Shown: positions 38,265 to 52,400 of the stretch, piece by piece
Position numbering within the stretch: the stretch's first letter is position 1
How the letters are laid out: every line of letters begins with the position of its first letter
Assembly (NCBI GenBank): GCA_034336665.1
Contig: JAPFBE010000002.1
Coordinates: 37,861,406-37,925,405, forward strand
Direction: 5' to 3'
Source: Luscinia megarhynchos
Lineage: Eukaryota > Chordata > Aves > Passeriformes > Turdidae
Length of the DNA: 64,000 nt
Translations under genes and position numbers: made by a program
Notes under the pieces: generated by a model
What the model saw: the letters and a program-made list of their open reading frames with translations, nothing else
Told to the model about the DNA's origin: nothing
Database searches by the model: none

Positions 38265-40999
38265 TGAACTCATCAGTTCAAGGATTCTTCTGAGTTCACT
38301 TTTCGGGATCAGTGTGGTTAATCCTCCAAACCTAATTTTTAGCCTTACAATGACATACCTTGGTACCTATGTTTAACTTCTGAGTTACCACTCCTTTGGG
38401 CTGGGAAACTGATAACAATTAGATGAGTCGTCCCCAGATCAGTGCTGGCCTCATATTTCACCCACCCTGCTGTACCCTATTGTTTAATCATACCTCACTC
38501 CTCCTAATGAGACTCATTTATCTTTCTCTCAAGTTTCATACTATTTCCTGCTTTACTGACTTTTGTGATGAAAGCAACAGAAACACTGCTAATTGATGCC
38601 TTTCAGGTGACATTAGCCCTTGCAAGAGCATCAATCAGTGGTGGTAAACATCTGCCTGATAAGAATTTTCCTTTTTATATTCCACTTTGGAAATTTAAAA
38701 ATAGCTAAAGCTCTGCTGATAAAGAATGAGCAATACACAGCCTTCATCTGAGAAATTACAAGGGAGCATGGTAACAGAAGTCTCTCAGATCTCTGGTGGC
38801 ATGGTGGTGATTATAAGCTCAAGTTAAGCAGACTGACAAAACCCTTTCATCAACAGTTGCCCTTTCCACATTAAGCTGCATGAACATAAGCCTGTGAACA
38901 CAGTGCCTGTAAGTCTGTGTGCACTGTCAGACTGCATCAGCTCAGGGACAGCAAGAGCCTCCAAGTTCAGCTATTAGTTGAAAAATAATCACCTTGGTCT
39001 TTGGCCCACATGAGTTACCTGGCAGGAAGTAAAACTCAGGGAGAAAAGCAGGAACCGACTGAGGTGTCCAGGCTTGTGCAGAAGCAGACTGACCACTTTG
39101 GTCCTTAGTCAAAGTAGTTACTGCTGCTTTCTGTGCCAAATGGAGAATGATCCTGATTGTCACACAGAGAGAGCTGTGTGTTTTCAAGAGCACTTTTCCC
39201 TAGGTTCAGGCCTTGAGGGCACTGATGACCCACAATCGCCCTGAGTAGTCTCCCAAGACCCACCTGTACCCCTGCTCAGCATAAAGACCTGTCTCAGCTC
39301 CAACTGGGCACTCTGTTCAGCACTGTCCTCTGCTGCAACAGGCTGGGGATGAAGAATGCTTTCTCATCCCTTTGTCACCTGCCAGGTGATGCACTGCTAT
39401 ATTTGTTGCTGGCTGAGGGAAATATTTGATAACCTCTCAAGGACTCTTCTCCCTCTATTTTACTGTTCTTCTATAATACACTAGGATGATGTTCATCCTT
39501 GAGATCAATGGCACATCACTGCAAATACTGAAGTTTTGGGATTCTTCCAAGTGATCTGCTGGAAAAGCCTGACTTTGTGCAACTCCTCTGTAGTTCAGCT
39601 AGATAATATGCATGTGAGGATATCCCATCAAAGGGAAGAAGAGCCCATAAAAGCAAGAAATGTTGACTGACTTACTAACAACCTCTGCCTGGTAATGAAA
39701 GACTTGGCTGCAAGGATTTTCAGATTCACAAACCTCAGCTGCTGTGCTTGCAACATTAGCCTAATACAACAGAAAAAAAAAAATTAAAAAGTAAAAATAT
39801 TGGGAACTATTTTGAGCTCTGCCACCTCAGCAGACGAAGAATTTGGGTTCTAACATCCTCTCAACTTCTTTACAATACAGACATCCTACTGATCATGTTG
39901 GAATTCACGTAGGTTATTCATCACCTAAGCATAGGGATTTCAGAACGATACTCCAGGGAGGGTTCTCTGCTCCCATGTGATTATACCTTCTATCCATGTG
40001 TTGTGCTGGGACAAATAAGCATGCCAGATGCTAGGGAATGAAAAATGAGGCTGCTCAGCAGTTCAGGCCTTATTTTGTTCCTGTGATTGCCTGAAAATCT
40101 CATTGACCTATTCTGGCTGATTCCCACTTTTTGCACAGTATATGCTAAGGAGAGAAGCACAAAGGTACAGTTGTGAACAGCTGTCAACTTTCTCTTGCCT
40201 GCTGGCAATGAAACAGATGATTGACTACCTTCAGAAGTGGTTCATTTAGAAAATTAGGAAGTGGCACATCTTTGTCTAAAGTTTCAAAAGTACTTGGGCT
40301 GCATGGATATTTGACTGTTGCACTGCTCAATCAACCCAATTTTTATTGAGTGTTCAGCTCATACTTCTAGAAAATGAAATTTGTTAAGAATCCAAAACTG
40401 GGCGTGCAGAAACGGAACTCCCTCAGTTGCACAGCAACTTTCTGAATATTGTGGAGATCCATTTAGAACATATTGAGGGAAGCAAACATGATTACTGGCA
40501 GCCTAGAGAGGAAATGTGAGTTTACTCAGCAGAGAGTTTAGTTCAGCTGCTGACTTCATTCAGTCCAAGATTTCCACCACATTCCAGTCTTGCAAAGAAT
40601 GTACTAAACACCCCCTTTCTCCCAATCCTTGAAAACAAAACCCCAAATTTTCCTTGATTAAGTCAAACGGAGAATCAGGCAGTAAGTCAATGGTAATAGA
40701 CTTATACCCTGAACTCAGTGTAAGGTTTCATTTAAAATTAAATTCAGAAGCACTCTCTGAGGAGCAAAAATGGATGTATCACAGTATCTAAACTGATGAT
40801 AATGTAACTTCTTTGACCAGCTTGCTAGGGAAATGATGCCTGCTTGAACTGTGTGGCCTTTCTCAGTTGTTCACCAAAAGAGCAGATGAAAGAATGTTGT
40901 GCAGCCCTGTAGGCCAGGCAGTGATTTTTTTGAGTTCTCTGGTTTAAATCCTCCAGTATTCATCACAGGATATTTGAAGTCAGGCACTGGAGAGAAAGG

Positions 41000-41365
41000 C
41001 CTGAGGATTGCAGCACATGATGTATGAGGAGAAGCTGAGGGAGTGGGTTTCTTCAGACTCGACAAGAGAAAGCAAAGGGCAGGGGGCACAATTACCTGTG
41101 GAGCAGGGGTAGAGACCAGTCTTCCCAAAGATGCACAGTGAAAGGATAGGAAGCAACAGCCAGAAGCTGAATTTTGGTCTAAAGAAAGACTTCATCAGAG
41201 GGTGGAAAACCACAGGAAGAGGTTGGCCACAAACATTGTTGGAGAAACTCAAAACTCAACTGGACTCAACTCTGAGAGACCTGATCTAGCCTGAAGCTTG
41301 AAGCAGTGTTTTGAACTAGAGGACCTTCAGAAGTCCCTTCAAACACAGTTACCCTGACATTGACA
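41000..41365 (+). mobile_element. CR1 LINE 3' fragment, diverged
   Basis: This is a forward-oriented CR1 relic. Recognisable blocks are ATGAGGAGAAGCTGAGGGAG, CTTCATCAGAGGGTGGAAAA, and a tail block with ACTAGAGGACCTTCAGAAGT and CCCTTCAAACACAGTTACCC, in the correct order. Several internal blocks are badly decayed or shortened, so it is older than the copy at 25811-26590. The left boundary is approximate. Confidence 0.82.
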
Positions 41366-42553
41366 GCTCCATTACCAAGAGGCTAACCAGAAATTAATGA
41401 ATGCTAGCAGCACTGAAAAAAGTATTTACATGAATGAATTCATGCAAAACCAATCAGACAAATATTTAAAAAATTATTAAGTTGCTATTGCAAGGCAATA
41501 TTTTGGCTCATTAAATGAGAAAACAACTGTCTTACAATGAAAAAGAAATCACACTGAAATACACATCTTTCTAATCTCATGGTGCTTTCATCCAGTTTAA
41601 TTTTTAGACAGAAATGAGAAACAGCTAAAAGATGGAGGGAAGAGTTCACTTTTAAGATAGCATTTCCCCATTCTCAAGACCATTCATGAATCTGTAGCTG
41701 CATTTCGAGATGGATTACTGCACTCAGGCTTCTATTGCCCCAAGGGCATCAAGGGGTCTTGTTCTACTTACAGGCTCTTAAGAGGCTTCATCTCCTCTGC
41801 CATTCATGTTCAGATATCCTCTTCCTGCCAGCTGCAGTTATTTTTTCCACGGAAAATCCAGGTTAAGAAAGGCTGAATGTATGTCACAATAATGCCAGCA
41901 TCAAGAGGTCAAAAATCATGATGTTTCTAAACCATTAAGTCTTGCTACAGCTAGAAAGCTTTTCAGCTTCTCATTGCAGTATTAAGGTCAGAAGTTTCCT
42001 CTTTCTTAGAAAGAGTGTGTCTCTCTGTGAGGCCTTCCTTTATGATTTTAAGGTTTACTTTGTCATATAACTACACTGATTAGCAACTTTATCTCCATGT
42101 CCACATCCAGCATGAGTATCTCTGTCAGTAATAAACTGATAACAACACTATTCCATGAATCTGGCAGTTAGGGGGCTGTAATAACAAGAACTAGTAAGAT
42201 GAACTGTGGTTTGGATGTTCAAAACCCAATAAATTGATTTTATTTATTTTAATGCATTCTAGAAGGCTTAGATGGTTTTGCTTAGTTCCATTACTCACTT
42301 TTATACTTATTTTCATATTCTTTTTAAACTTAACTATCTTCCTACAAAGAAAACTGTAGAAAGTCATAGTATTCCATTTTCATTTTTAAAAAATTCCATT
42401 ATTTTGCTGTATTCTGGCACTTTCCATCTGATACCACTTTGCCTCTCAATCTCTACCTGTTCCTTCTGGCATAAAGATTATCACCAGAGACTTCAAAAAA
42501 ATAAGAACACCTGCTTAAAGTAAATGTCCTAATTTGGGCAGTTTCTGAGATAG

Positions 42554-42554
<1 letters not shown>

Positions 42555-42590
<36 letters not shown>
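42555..42590. repeat. (TG)18 microsatellite
   Basis: This is an uninterrupted TG dinucleotide tract of about 36 bases, preceded by GATAGA and followed by CGCATTAAG. It is likely polymorphic in length. Confidence 0.98.
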
Positions 42591-42593
<3 letters not shown>

Positions 42594-43522
42594 ATTAAGG
42601 GATTTCTCTTCCAGCAAACATTCCTCTCGAGCCGTAACGTGATGCCTGACTGTATGCTTCTCCTCCTAAGTGCTGAATCACTCCCAATTTTTTTCTCTTT
42701 GACAAGTGTCATGGCCATTTTTCCAAATGGCTGGTTGGGTAATATCACTATTCAGATAACTTATATACTTTCAATTCAGAAAGCTGTGTCTTGTTCAAGT
42801 GTTTTCAAAGTCCAACTCCTCTTACTAGATGAACAAAAACAAATATTTTGCCCATCAATATTTTGGGGATGATAGATGCAATCACAAGAAATACAACACA
42901 GGTTATAATGACCCTCCCAATGCAAACATTCTTATTTGAAGTAGAATATTGATTTAATATATATGCAGATAAATATGCTAATTGCAATACCTGCCAATCT
43001 CATTTAGATAACATATAGCTTCTTAAATGCACGACTGATGGTTTGTATTGTCTTCTCACTTAACACAAAGGACTGGTAGAAATCCACTTACATTTTTCCC
43101 AGTGTTTCATGCAGATCCCTGCTCTACACAGCTCTCAGTCTTGCTTGACTGATTTAGCCAATTGTTTCAGATTACCCACTCAATGAAACCTCAGATTTCC
43201 TCTTCCTCAACATAGTCTTCACTTTGCATGTAAATAGCTCCAAATTACCATGCTGTGCCAGAGGGAAAGGCAAGGGAGAGTGAATGAATACCAAGTGATT
43301 CCATGATGCCAGTAGGAGACATAAAATAGTATAAGAACTCGACAAAGTCCTTCCCTCAGAAAACAACATGCACAACCAGTTAATAACAAGTCCTCTGAGG
43401 CTGGTAAGCTAAATTACCAATGACTGTTGGCTTTTAATTGTTCTTAAAGTCTCTGTCCACCATATACAACTTCTGTGCTATAGCACAGGGCAGCATTCAA
43501 ACACTGTCCCTGGGCTACTGTG

Positions 43523-43547
43523 CTCTCTCTCTCTCACTCTCTCTCTC
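43523..43547. repeat. CT-rich simple repeat
   Basis: A short CT dinucleotide tract broken by CACT, about 25 bases long. Confidence 0.9.
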
Positions 43548-43726
43548 CGTCTTCTTTTCTAACTGACCAGACATTTCTGAGGAACACTGTAGCTTTTTTC
43601 AACGTTCAGGCTGACAGATGAAGCAACTCTGACAAGAACCTTCTCTTTTCAAGTGTATTAAATCACTACATAATCACTACTTGCTTTGGATAGCTAGTTA
43701 CACAGAGAAAACTTACATTCTTACAA

Positions 43727-43980
43727 TCATAGAGCCATTTAGGCTGGAAAACACTCTTAAGATCATCTAGTCCAACAGTAAAGCCAGCACAGCCAAGTCT
43801 ACCACTAAACCATGTCCCTCAGAACTACATCTGCATGTCTTTTAAATACCTCCAGGGATGGTGACTCAACCACTTCCCTGGACAGCCTATTCCAATTCTT
43901 GACAACCCTTTTCATGAAGAAATTTTTCCTAATATCCAACATAAACCTTCTGTGGCACAACTTGAGACTCTTATTCCTTA
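43727..43980 (-). mobile_element. CR1 LINE 3' fragment
   Basis: This is a reverse-oriented CR1 3' end. Reading the plus strand it begins ATCATAGAGCCATTTAGGCT, continues with AAGATCATCTAGTCCAAC, ACCTCCAGGGATGGTGACTC and CTTCCCTGGACAGCCTATTC, and ends with TTTTTCCTAATATCCAACAT. The order and spacing fit the reverse complement of an avian CR1 tail. It is 5'-truncated. Confidence 0.93.
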
Positions 43981-46900
43981 AAGCAGAATAAAAACAAATA
44001 TTTGACCCAAGAAAAATTTAATTTCATTTCAGTATTAAAGGGTTTGCTGGAAGAAACTTTGATGGGAAATGCAAAGGCTCCAAGGATAAGAAATAACTGA
44101 AAGCATTTGGCTAAACCAGTGAAATTACAAATACTTAATACATGACTCACAGGAATTACATCCATGAATGATGGATACTGCAGAGGTTCTCCTCCATTTG
44201 TAGAATGGGTTCAGCAGTGCAGGGCCTCCTGTTATCTTCTAGTTTTCTCTAGCTTCTGGAAATAATAACTCACAAACTTTTCAACAGCTTTATCTGATTC
44301 ATCTATCATAAGTACCAGGAAACAACAGACTTGATATTAGATCACTGCTGGCTTTTAAAACACAGCTCCATGGAAAACAGCTCTTTCAGAAATCCAAAGC
44401 TGATTTCACTTCTGGAATCATCTCTGCATAAACAATCCTGGACAGAGTGCTTTAATCCAGATGGGATACTTTCCTCTGAAAGCCAGCAAAAAGCATGAAA
44501 GGGGCTCAAATATAGAATATACTGGTTATCTAGGAAGCTGATGTTGAGTTCCAGATTTGAAGTGTGTTGAGAAGCTTGCTCGCAAGTTTGGAATAGATTG
44601 GCTCACAGAAAAGTTTGGTTTAACACAGAAATGCACCTAGTTATAGGCTATATATGAGCCATGCAAGGGAAGGGGCTTTACATTTGAGATCAGTGTCCTT
44701 TCAAATTTGCCATGAAACTGCTTACTAAATCAAATTCCCTGATTTCTCACATTTTGTCTTGCTTGGTGGGTATCTAAGAAACCCCTCAGCAATTCTGAGT
44801 GACAAATGCTACAACATGAGTATTTCCATCCCCCTCCCTTCCCCCGTCCTGCCTTTGCAATGATCTGTTCCCCAAGAGCACAGTTCTTGAATGTCACCCT
44901 TACAGGAAGACTTCACAGCACCAGCAGGAAAATTACTAACTTTTTCTGTAACACATATTTCTGGGATTATTAGGAAGTTTCTGATGTATTCTGCCCATGG
45001 CAGTGATGCTCAAAGATGCCTCTTTTCCTTCTCTCCCACAGTTTTTCCTGTTCACTCTGGCCTTGCCACTGGCACACCTACCAAGAAGTCAGATATGTAG
45101 GCACATTTTGATTTCATCTTTTGATGACTCAAACTCATATTTCCCCTAATGGCCTATTCCAAAGCAATTAGGGAGATTATTCTCTATTCCTGATGAAGTT
45201 CCACCTTTCACTTAAACACTGGTGGCACGAGGAAGGAGACAAGGCAGCCTCTGCAAACCCACTGTCTCAAAATGCCCAGTGGAAAGGAGCACTCTGCCTT
45301 CTCCTCCCCTCTCTGGGGGCTATGACTGTGTTTTCCCCAAGCAGCTGTCTCATGAGAGCTGTATAATGGAGAGACAGGCATGTGCCCACATTTCACCTCC
45401 ATGGGAGTGACCTACCTGTCTGGTTACAGAGTCCTGCTCTTCTTCCCCTCCCACACTCAGTGAACCAAAAAATGCATGAACAAGTAGCTCGAAGTCACGT
45501 GTGGACACCACCTCACTGTGCTCATGTCTGTCTCTTGATGGCCCTGTGAGTCACAGATCATTTCCATGTAAACCTCATGAGAAGGGAGGGACAAGCCTTC
45601 CCCAACATTCCTACACACACCAACCCCTGTTTAGTCTTCCCTACTGACTGACAGGTTAGACAGTGAGGAAGAACACTGTTTAGATCCCTCCAGGCAAAGG
45701 AGAAGGAAATAAACCATCTCTTCTCTCACCATCTCACCCTTGGTGAAAGCTCCAGCCTCTGGTTAACAAGATGGATTCAACAGGACTGACTGTACATATT
45801 TTAAAGGAAACCAGTGATTATGAGATCATTTTGTGCACGGCCTGAGTGTGCAGCTGACTGGCATGTGGCTACACAGACAGAGGGTACACCTCACCTGTGA
45901 ATCCCAGCAGCGATGAGACATCCCTTCAGTCTTGAGACACATACTCATCCATGTGTCCAGCAGTGCCTCCAAGCAGAACTGAGCACCTCATGAGCTCAAA
46001 GGTCAGGAATGCAACCATCACCAGCAGACACATCAAACACCATATGTATTTTATTGATTTAATTTCCAAGGAAGTTAAAAACCAGATGAAAGAAGACTTT
46101 TATAGCATAATCTCTACGATTTATGAAGAATAATCACAATTTTTATGCAGTCCTTCATTTTGATTTGGGTGTAATTTTGACAGAAAGATGACCTAAATTT
46201 TTTACTATACTTTGAAGGACACCATTGAAAGTATATAAATCATAAACTAACCTGAAATATCTTAGTCATATCAGAAAATACAGAGCACAGAAACTTCTAA
46301 AAATGCTGATTTCTGTTTTGTGATTTCAGCCTCCTGGCTATTATTAGAGCTTGTAACAATCCCCATTTTTACCTTGAGATTTGAGAAGGTCTCACCGAAA
46401 ATGGAATGTATCTGAATAATTCATTGCAAGTAAATAATCATTTGGTTTTCAAATATATAGAGGACTTTCTACATATAGCACTCTAGAAATACTGTAATAA
46501 GTACATTTCTTACCCATATAAGGCAAACATATATCTGCAATTATTCCAAAGATCTAATTTGCAGTAATTGGAGTATTTAGATCAAGGAGCCAACATTCAT
46601 ATGAAATGGTCTTATTTTGTATATACTTGGAAAGTTAAGAAATAAATCCTTATAGAACATCTACTTTTTTAATATAGTGTTTCAAAGCGTTTATGCCCCT
46701 TATGTATCTGCAGTCCTTGGGGTTGCAGTATGCTAAATTTCTTCTTCCTTTGAATTATTTTTTCACATTATGGACAGGATGTTCTTTCTGCAAACTTACA
46801 GTGCATGTCATTTAAAAGTGACTCTTTGTACTTCAAGATTTGCCACAAGTTTTGGCACTGAGAAGAATTTGTCTTCATCGATGGAAAGACATATCAGTAC

Positions 46901-48701
46901 TGGTGAGAACACTTACTAGAAGGGAAATATTATCCTTTATTTAGCTGAAAGATTCCTTATGTATCTTCCATCAGTCTGAAGTGTTGTGACATTTCCTACC
47001 ACTGTACCACAAGGATGTTCCTTCTGGGAAATGCTCAGACTGTACTAATGGGTATGTTCATACATCAGAGAAAATCTTTTTTTCCCCCTGTAAAATGGCA
47101 AAATTATTCTTGATCTAATATTACTAAGCCACAGCAGAAAGAATGTGTAATTGACTGTAAATAATAAGTCAAAATGACCAAGCATGACATTTTTAAAGTT
47201 CAAATCCTCTCATCCATAGTTATCATACATTGCATTAGGGATATTCACAAACAGTATTTGTCAAGCCACTGTGTACTAAAGTGACTTATTGTGTACTAAA
47301 TGCAATAATGAGTGAAACAGAGCTTTTTGAGGTTGCTTTCAATTTCCTTTTCTAACTTTTGTGCCATTTTAAACAAATGACACAGTGCTGAGGTGAAGAG
47401 GACAGAGCTGAGCACGAGAGATCACCGAAGGTCAGCATAAAACAGGTCTCTTCATATTAAATCTGCCAGACCTCTGCTGGCTTTCTACCCAACAAAGCAG
47501 TGCTCTGAATAACAGAAAGGCAGAGTGAAGCAGTTAAGAGATTTAGATACCAGGGAACTGCTTTTCAAGGTTACAAAAAACCCTGCTCATTACAACCTCA
47601 GATAATTGACTATTAGAGAGATAAACCCCCTGCTTTTCAAAGCAGGCATCAAGGAGCAGACCTTGGGCTCGAAAGTGGAAGGTACAACCCTCAAAACTGA
47701 TTCTCAGTTTACATACATATGAAAAACCTTTCTCTTTCCTCGTATTTTATGGCAGATTGTAAGAAACAGATAATGTTTCTTCTCATTTCCATTACAAAGC
47801 TCTGCTGAGAGACTGTTCCAACTGAAGTGAGTAAGACCAGTTCTTCGAAAGAACAAAAGGAAAAAGGAACCATTATACATTAAAAAAAGAGGAAAAAAGG
47901 AAAGAGAGAAAGAAGAAAGAGCATTTTTGAATTCTGATTTGTGCACTGGGTGATGGGCCTCCTTCTTCCCATTCTCTGCTGCTCTGTGGTAGTCGCTTCC
48001 CTTTCAGAATGACTGTTTTACCAACTCTTACACAAAGCTGCCGGTCTCCCTCCGGGGATATGCTCAAACAACTCAAGGATTGCTTCAGCCAGAAGCACTT
48101 TCACACAGCTGGAGCCAAAATTGCCCCAAGGAAGATCTAAATCATATTGGATGAGAGTTTTGACTGTGCTTTTAGTGGGGTCAAAATTTCACTTCCCAGA
48201 TAGCAATAGAGCAGCCAGTCTAGGAGAATTTTGTTGTCCAGGAGGACTTCCTGGGAGCATGAAATCATCCCATAGCTAGCTGGACACATGTTGAGGGTCA
48301 TAAAACACCTGGCCTCAATGTATTCAGTCTTGATATACATAGACTTTCCATGTGGGTTTTCTTTTTTGCTCCATGTCTTCCTTTATTTTTTGTAATTTTC
48401 ACAGTAATTGATACTTCAGACTAAGGTTTCAAACAATTGCTCTCATAAATCAGAAAGCGTGAGTCTTCTTTAGGAGCTTCCAACAGCCATTTAAGAAGGG
48501 CATTATGAAATAAACAAAGAGTAAAAAAAGAGTACTTTGACCTGTTTGTGACAGAGAAGCATTCAAACTCTCAAGAGTGCCCTTAAGTGGCCATTCGAGA
48601 TTGCTGAGGATAAACGAAGTTTGTATAGAAAATGACTCTATTACTTGAAAAATCTCTTATGTGTCAACATCCAAAAATATATAAGGAATCAAGAGTATGG
48701 A

Positions 48702-48790
48702 GCTCATAGAATTATGGAATGGCTTGGGTTAGAAGGGACCTAAAAGATCATTTAGCTCCGACTCCTCTCCCATAGGCAGGGACACCATTA
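48702..48790 (-). mobile_element. CR1 LINE, very short 3' tail fragment
   Basis: About 90 bases of reverse-oriented CR1 tail: TCATAGAATTATGGAATGGC, TTGGGTTAGAAGGGACCT, AAAAGATCATTTAGCTCC and the CCATAGGCAGGGACACCAT block. This is a severely 5'-truncated insertion, a common fate of CR1 copies. Confidence 0.9.
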
Positions 48791-49444
48791 GGTAAGAAAA
48801 AGAAAGGTAAGAAAAAAAAGGATGACATCACATAGATGGCAAAGTAGCAAATGGAAGAGAAAGAAGTTGAGAATAAATGAATGGAATTCCTTCACAGGGA
48901 ATGTGCTTTGCAAATGGCATCCTGAATCCTGATTACCTTTGTGCCTTGTTGGCATCCTCACATACTACTTGCCAAGGGGGAGACACAGATTTCCCAATAA
49001 TTCCCTCTTTTCCACTGCTTTCAGACTGTCTACATAACACCTTCAGTTTCCTTTTGGAAAAGCTGAATGCACTACTATTCTCATGCCACTCTCCCACTGC
49101 TCTCTTCCCACCCACATTGTTTCTAAAATATGTCTTGCATCCTCTTTCATAATTGGGGTTTTCACAAAGCAGTAGAAGGAAGCAGTGCATTATTGTGTTT
49201 ACTTTCCTTCATTGAGATGTGGCTTTCTGACAACAAAGTTGAGCCTGTTTTGGGAGTCATCCACCAGTAAGACTTGATCAAACCTGTTGCATCCTGAAGC
49301 AATTGTGCAAAATAGAGTTATGGCTGCTGCAACCTAATCACAAGCAAAAACATGTAGGTGAGCTGTAATTATCAACAGTTTTGCCATCTGATAACATTTA
49401 CAGAAAACAGAAAATTACCAGAAGCAAATGAGTGGGAGCTTTTC

Positions 49445-49462
49445 TTTTTTTTTTTTTTTTTT
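49445..49462 (+). repeat. 18-base T run
   Basis: A pure T run in an intergenic segment without other recognised features. Confidence 0.95.
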
Positions 49463-52400
49463 GAGTAATTGACTACTGACTTTTCTCTGTAGCTGGATAA
49501 AAATTTCATCCCTACCAGAGAATCTACCCTGAACATTTTTCTTCACGGGATGTTGGAGGCTGAATTTCTGTATTCTCCTTCAGCACTGGAAGTACTTGAG
49601 ACCCAACTGATAAAATATCTGAAAAGGATGAGTGCAAGGGCTGGTTCATCAGGTATATTCCAAAGTTGGTCTGGAAAAAAGCAAAATATTTATTAAGATT
49701 CAGTGCATGTTAGAGTAATCAAGTCAATAGAGGATCTCACAACCCAGATATGTTTAGAAGAAAAATATTGCTTTAAAAAAAAGGAGGTATGTACTATGTC
49801 CATGTAATTAAGAACATTCTTAACTCATTAATTATAATAGACTGGTAAACAGAAGCTAACACAGGCTATTCAAGAAGAATAGCTTAAGTAAGTGGGCAAA
49901 TAACACAGTATTTCATCATGAGCTCCCTAGTATTATATATGTAATGTACACTCCCTCACAATCTTGTTATTTAATGTCCGCTCTGGCTCCATGACAAATA
50001 CTGTTAATGCATTGCCACAAACAAAGGCTCTGCAGCATGGGAACACTGGTATGTTCCAACAATGAGGAAGTCTTGCATCTTCTACCATTAATTATTCGCT
50101 TTGTTAACAGAACTTCATTCTGTCTAGCCTCTGTGAGTTTCCCTTCATTTGTTTTTATGAATATTTTAGCATGTTTTACAGAAAATATTCAGAAAGTCTG
50201 TTTTAATGTTGCTCCTACTTGTTAAGTGTCATTATCTGTGAATCCATCCTGCATAAATATTAGAAATACTTAGAGTAAGTCTTTGGGATACTGAGTAATT
50301 AGGAAAAGAAGAATGGAATATCCACTTTCCCACTGACCATGCAATCCTCACAGGCACCAAAGACCTGATCTGAGTGTCTGCATTCTTATGTGAGGTCTTA
50401 ATCTCAAGCAGTTGAGTGTTACAATTGTGGGTGTGATCTGGAAATGTCACAGGAAGAGACTGGTGTGGTTTTGTGGTTTTGTTTTCCAACAGTGGAGAAT
50501 TTAGAAATATGCAAGAAAAAGATTTGTCATCTCATGACAAATTTTCCAAAGAATTAGATAACAATTAATCAAAAAATATGTGAAGTAGGAAAAAAAGGAA
50601 CACTTAAGACCATGCCAAATTGATAACAGACTTTTAGACTTCAGAAAGTCTGGTCTTTAAACTGAGGACCTTGGAAACCCAATATTAATTTTCTTGTCTC
50701 TTTTGGCAGGTTTCGAAAAAAAGTATTTTACTTTGGTAGACTGCAGCCAAGATGTACAAGTCATTATAAAGTGTAGAGTAAATAAATAAGCAAATGAAAT
50801 TACTTAAAAACAAAATTCTATTACTCTTTTCTATTTCCTGATTACATTTACTGCCATTGTTCAGATCAATAATTCTGAAATTGAGTGAATTACATTTAGA
50901 GCAGGTTAAAAAAAGTAGGTAAAAGGGATTGCAATAAAGAAAAAAAAATAGATGAATTTAAGGGGGCATATTTCACAGACTAAATATGAAGGCAGTATGT
51001 TGTCTCCTATTCTAGCACTGTGTCATTAAATAAAGATGCATCAACGAGGTGACAAAGATCAGCTCTTAATTTTTGAAGAATTAATAAGTGGTAAGGTTGA
51101 GACCTACTCCCAAGTAAGAGAGATGCTGTAAAGCAGAGACCTATCCAAACATGGCCTCAGACCCTGAATTTTGGTTCTTTCTGTTCCATTTGTAATTCTA
51201 AACATCAGTGAGAAAAATGGGCACTAAGCTTAGGTATTTTTAGCCACCTCTGCTATTCCTTTATCTCACTGGCATGTGACACGTAGAGGGCTTGAGCTGG
51301 ACCTATCATGCCTATCCTACTGCTGGCACTTTTTGGATACTGGTGGCTATAATGGTGTCAATGCTGGGTGGACACAAGGCACATCCTCGTGGTCAGTGTT
51401 CTAAAGTTAATGCTGCAGCACTGTAAGAACCCAGCCTCTAGCAACAGTGACTCTGTTGGATCAACTGTGATGCTGTAATGGTGTTAGTAACTGTTTCATT
51501 TAAAATATTAAAATACATAGCATTATTTTTCCTTTTTTGCTTATTTTTCCTTATTTTTGCTTTTCTCTCATTCGTTGACAAGTTTCTCCATTGGCATAAA
51601 TGATGTATTTTTCAACCTAGTGGTTAGTAAGTTGTATTCACCTCCTATATTCTAGTGCAAAAATGACAGTTGCCATGATTTTGTTTCTTTTTAAAAATCA
51701 GGCAATTATAAAACAAATATTGTAAAATTAATATCAGTTCATGCCACACCACATTTCACACAGGAAGGAATTTTACAACTCATCCATGTAAATGAGCTTA
51801 TTTGATGCATGAGAAGTTTATATTTACTGTATTATCATCTTGACGTATTTCACAATGAGACTAAAATTAATCTGGGCAGACTTTTTCACTGAGAAGAACC
51901 TAATTTACCAATTTTTTGAAAAATCATTTAGTGGATTTTTTTTAATGCACCTTTAAACATTCAGAATTATTTAAGAAAATGCATGTCTGAATGCATCTTG
52001 TCTTCAGGAGCTCTCAAATACTGCTGTAATAGTGGTTCTTAGTATTTTTCTTCTCTGATTGGGCATCTAAAGTCTCAGTGTTCTTTTCAATGAGTAATGC
52101 CTAAGGAGTTTCCAAAGTGATGATATACTGACTGTGTACATATATTATTTGCAATCACCAAGCTCTATATTTTTTGGTGAATATTCTTAAACCCAAAATT
52201 TAGCCTGTAATTGCCAGAAGTGGATTTAACATCTTTTAAGTAAATTTCCTCGGTTTTTCAATAATTACAAATAATGACTCAGCAAGTACTGATAATAGCA
52301 ATCACACACACACCCCTGCCAAGCAACCACAAAAGCTGCATCTGCCACTTCAGCTCTGTTTCAAGAGAAAGACAGAATGTAGAAATCCGCACATTTCTGA

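Larger units (their letters stand above)
26591..40999. other. Intergenic or intronic stretch
   Basis: Besides the inverted repeat, simple repeats, GATA cluster and CpG-dense segment listed separately, this is unrecognised single-copy DNA. The 156-codon minus-strand frame at 33942-34412 is the longest outside repeats apart from the frames in the LTR, but has no known domain. Confidence 0.6.

Noticed and set aside
47190..47215. Possible tRNA B box (GTTCAAATCC)
   Set aside because: No A box at the right distance and no cloverleaf fold can be drawn around it.
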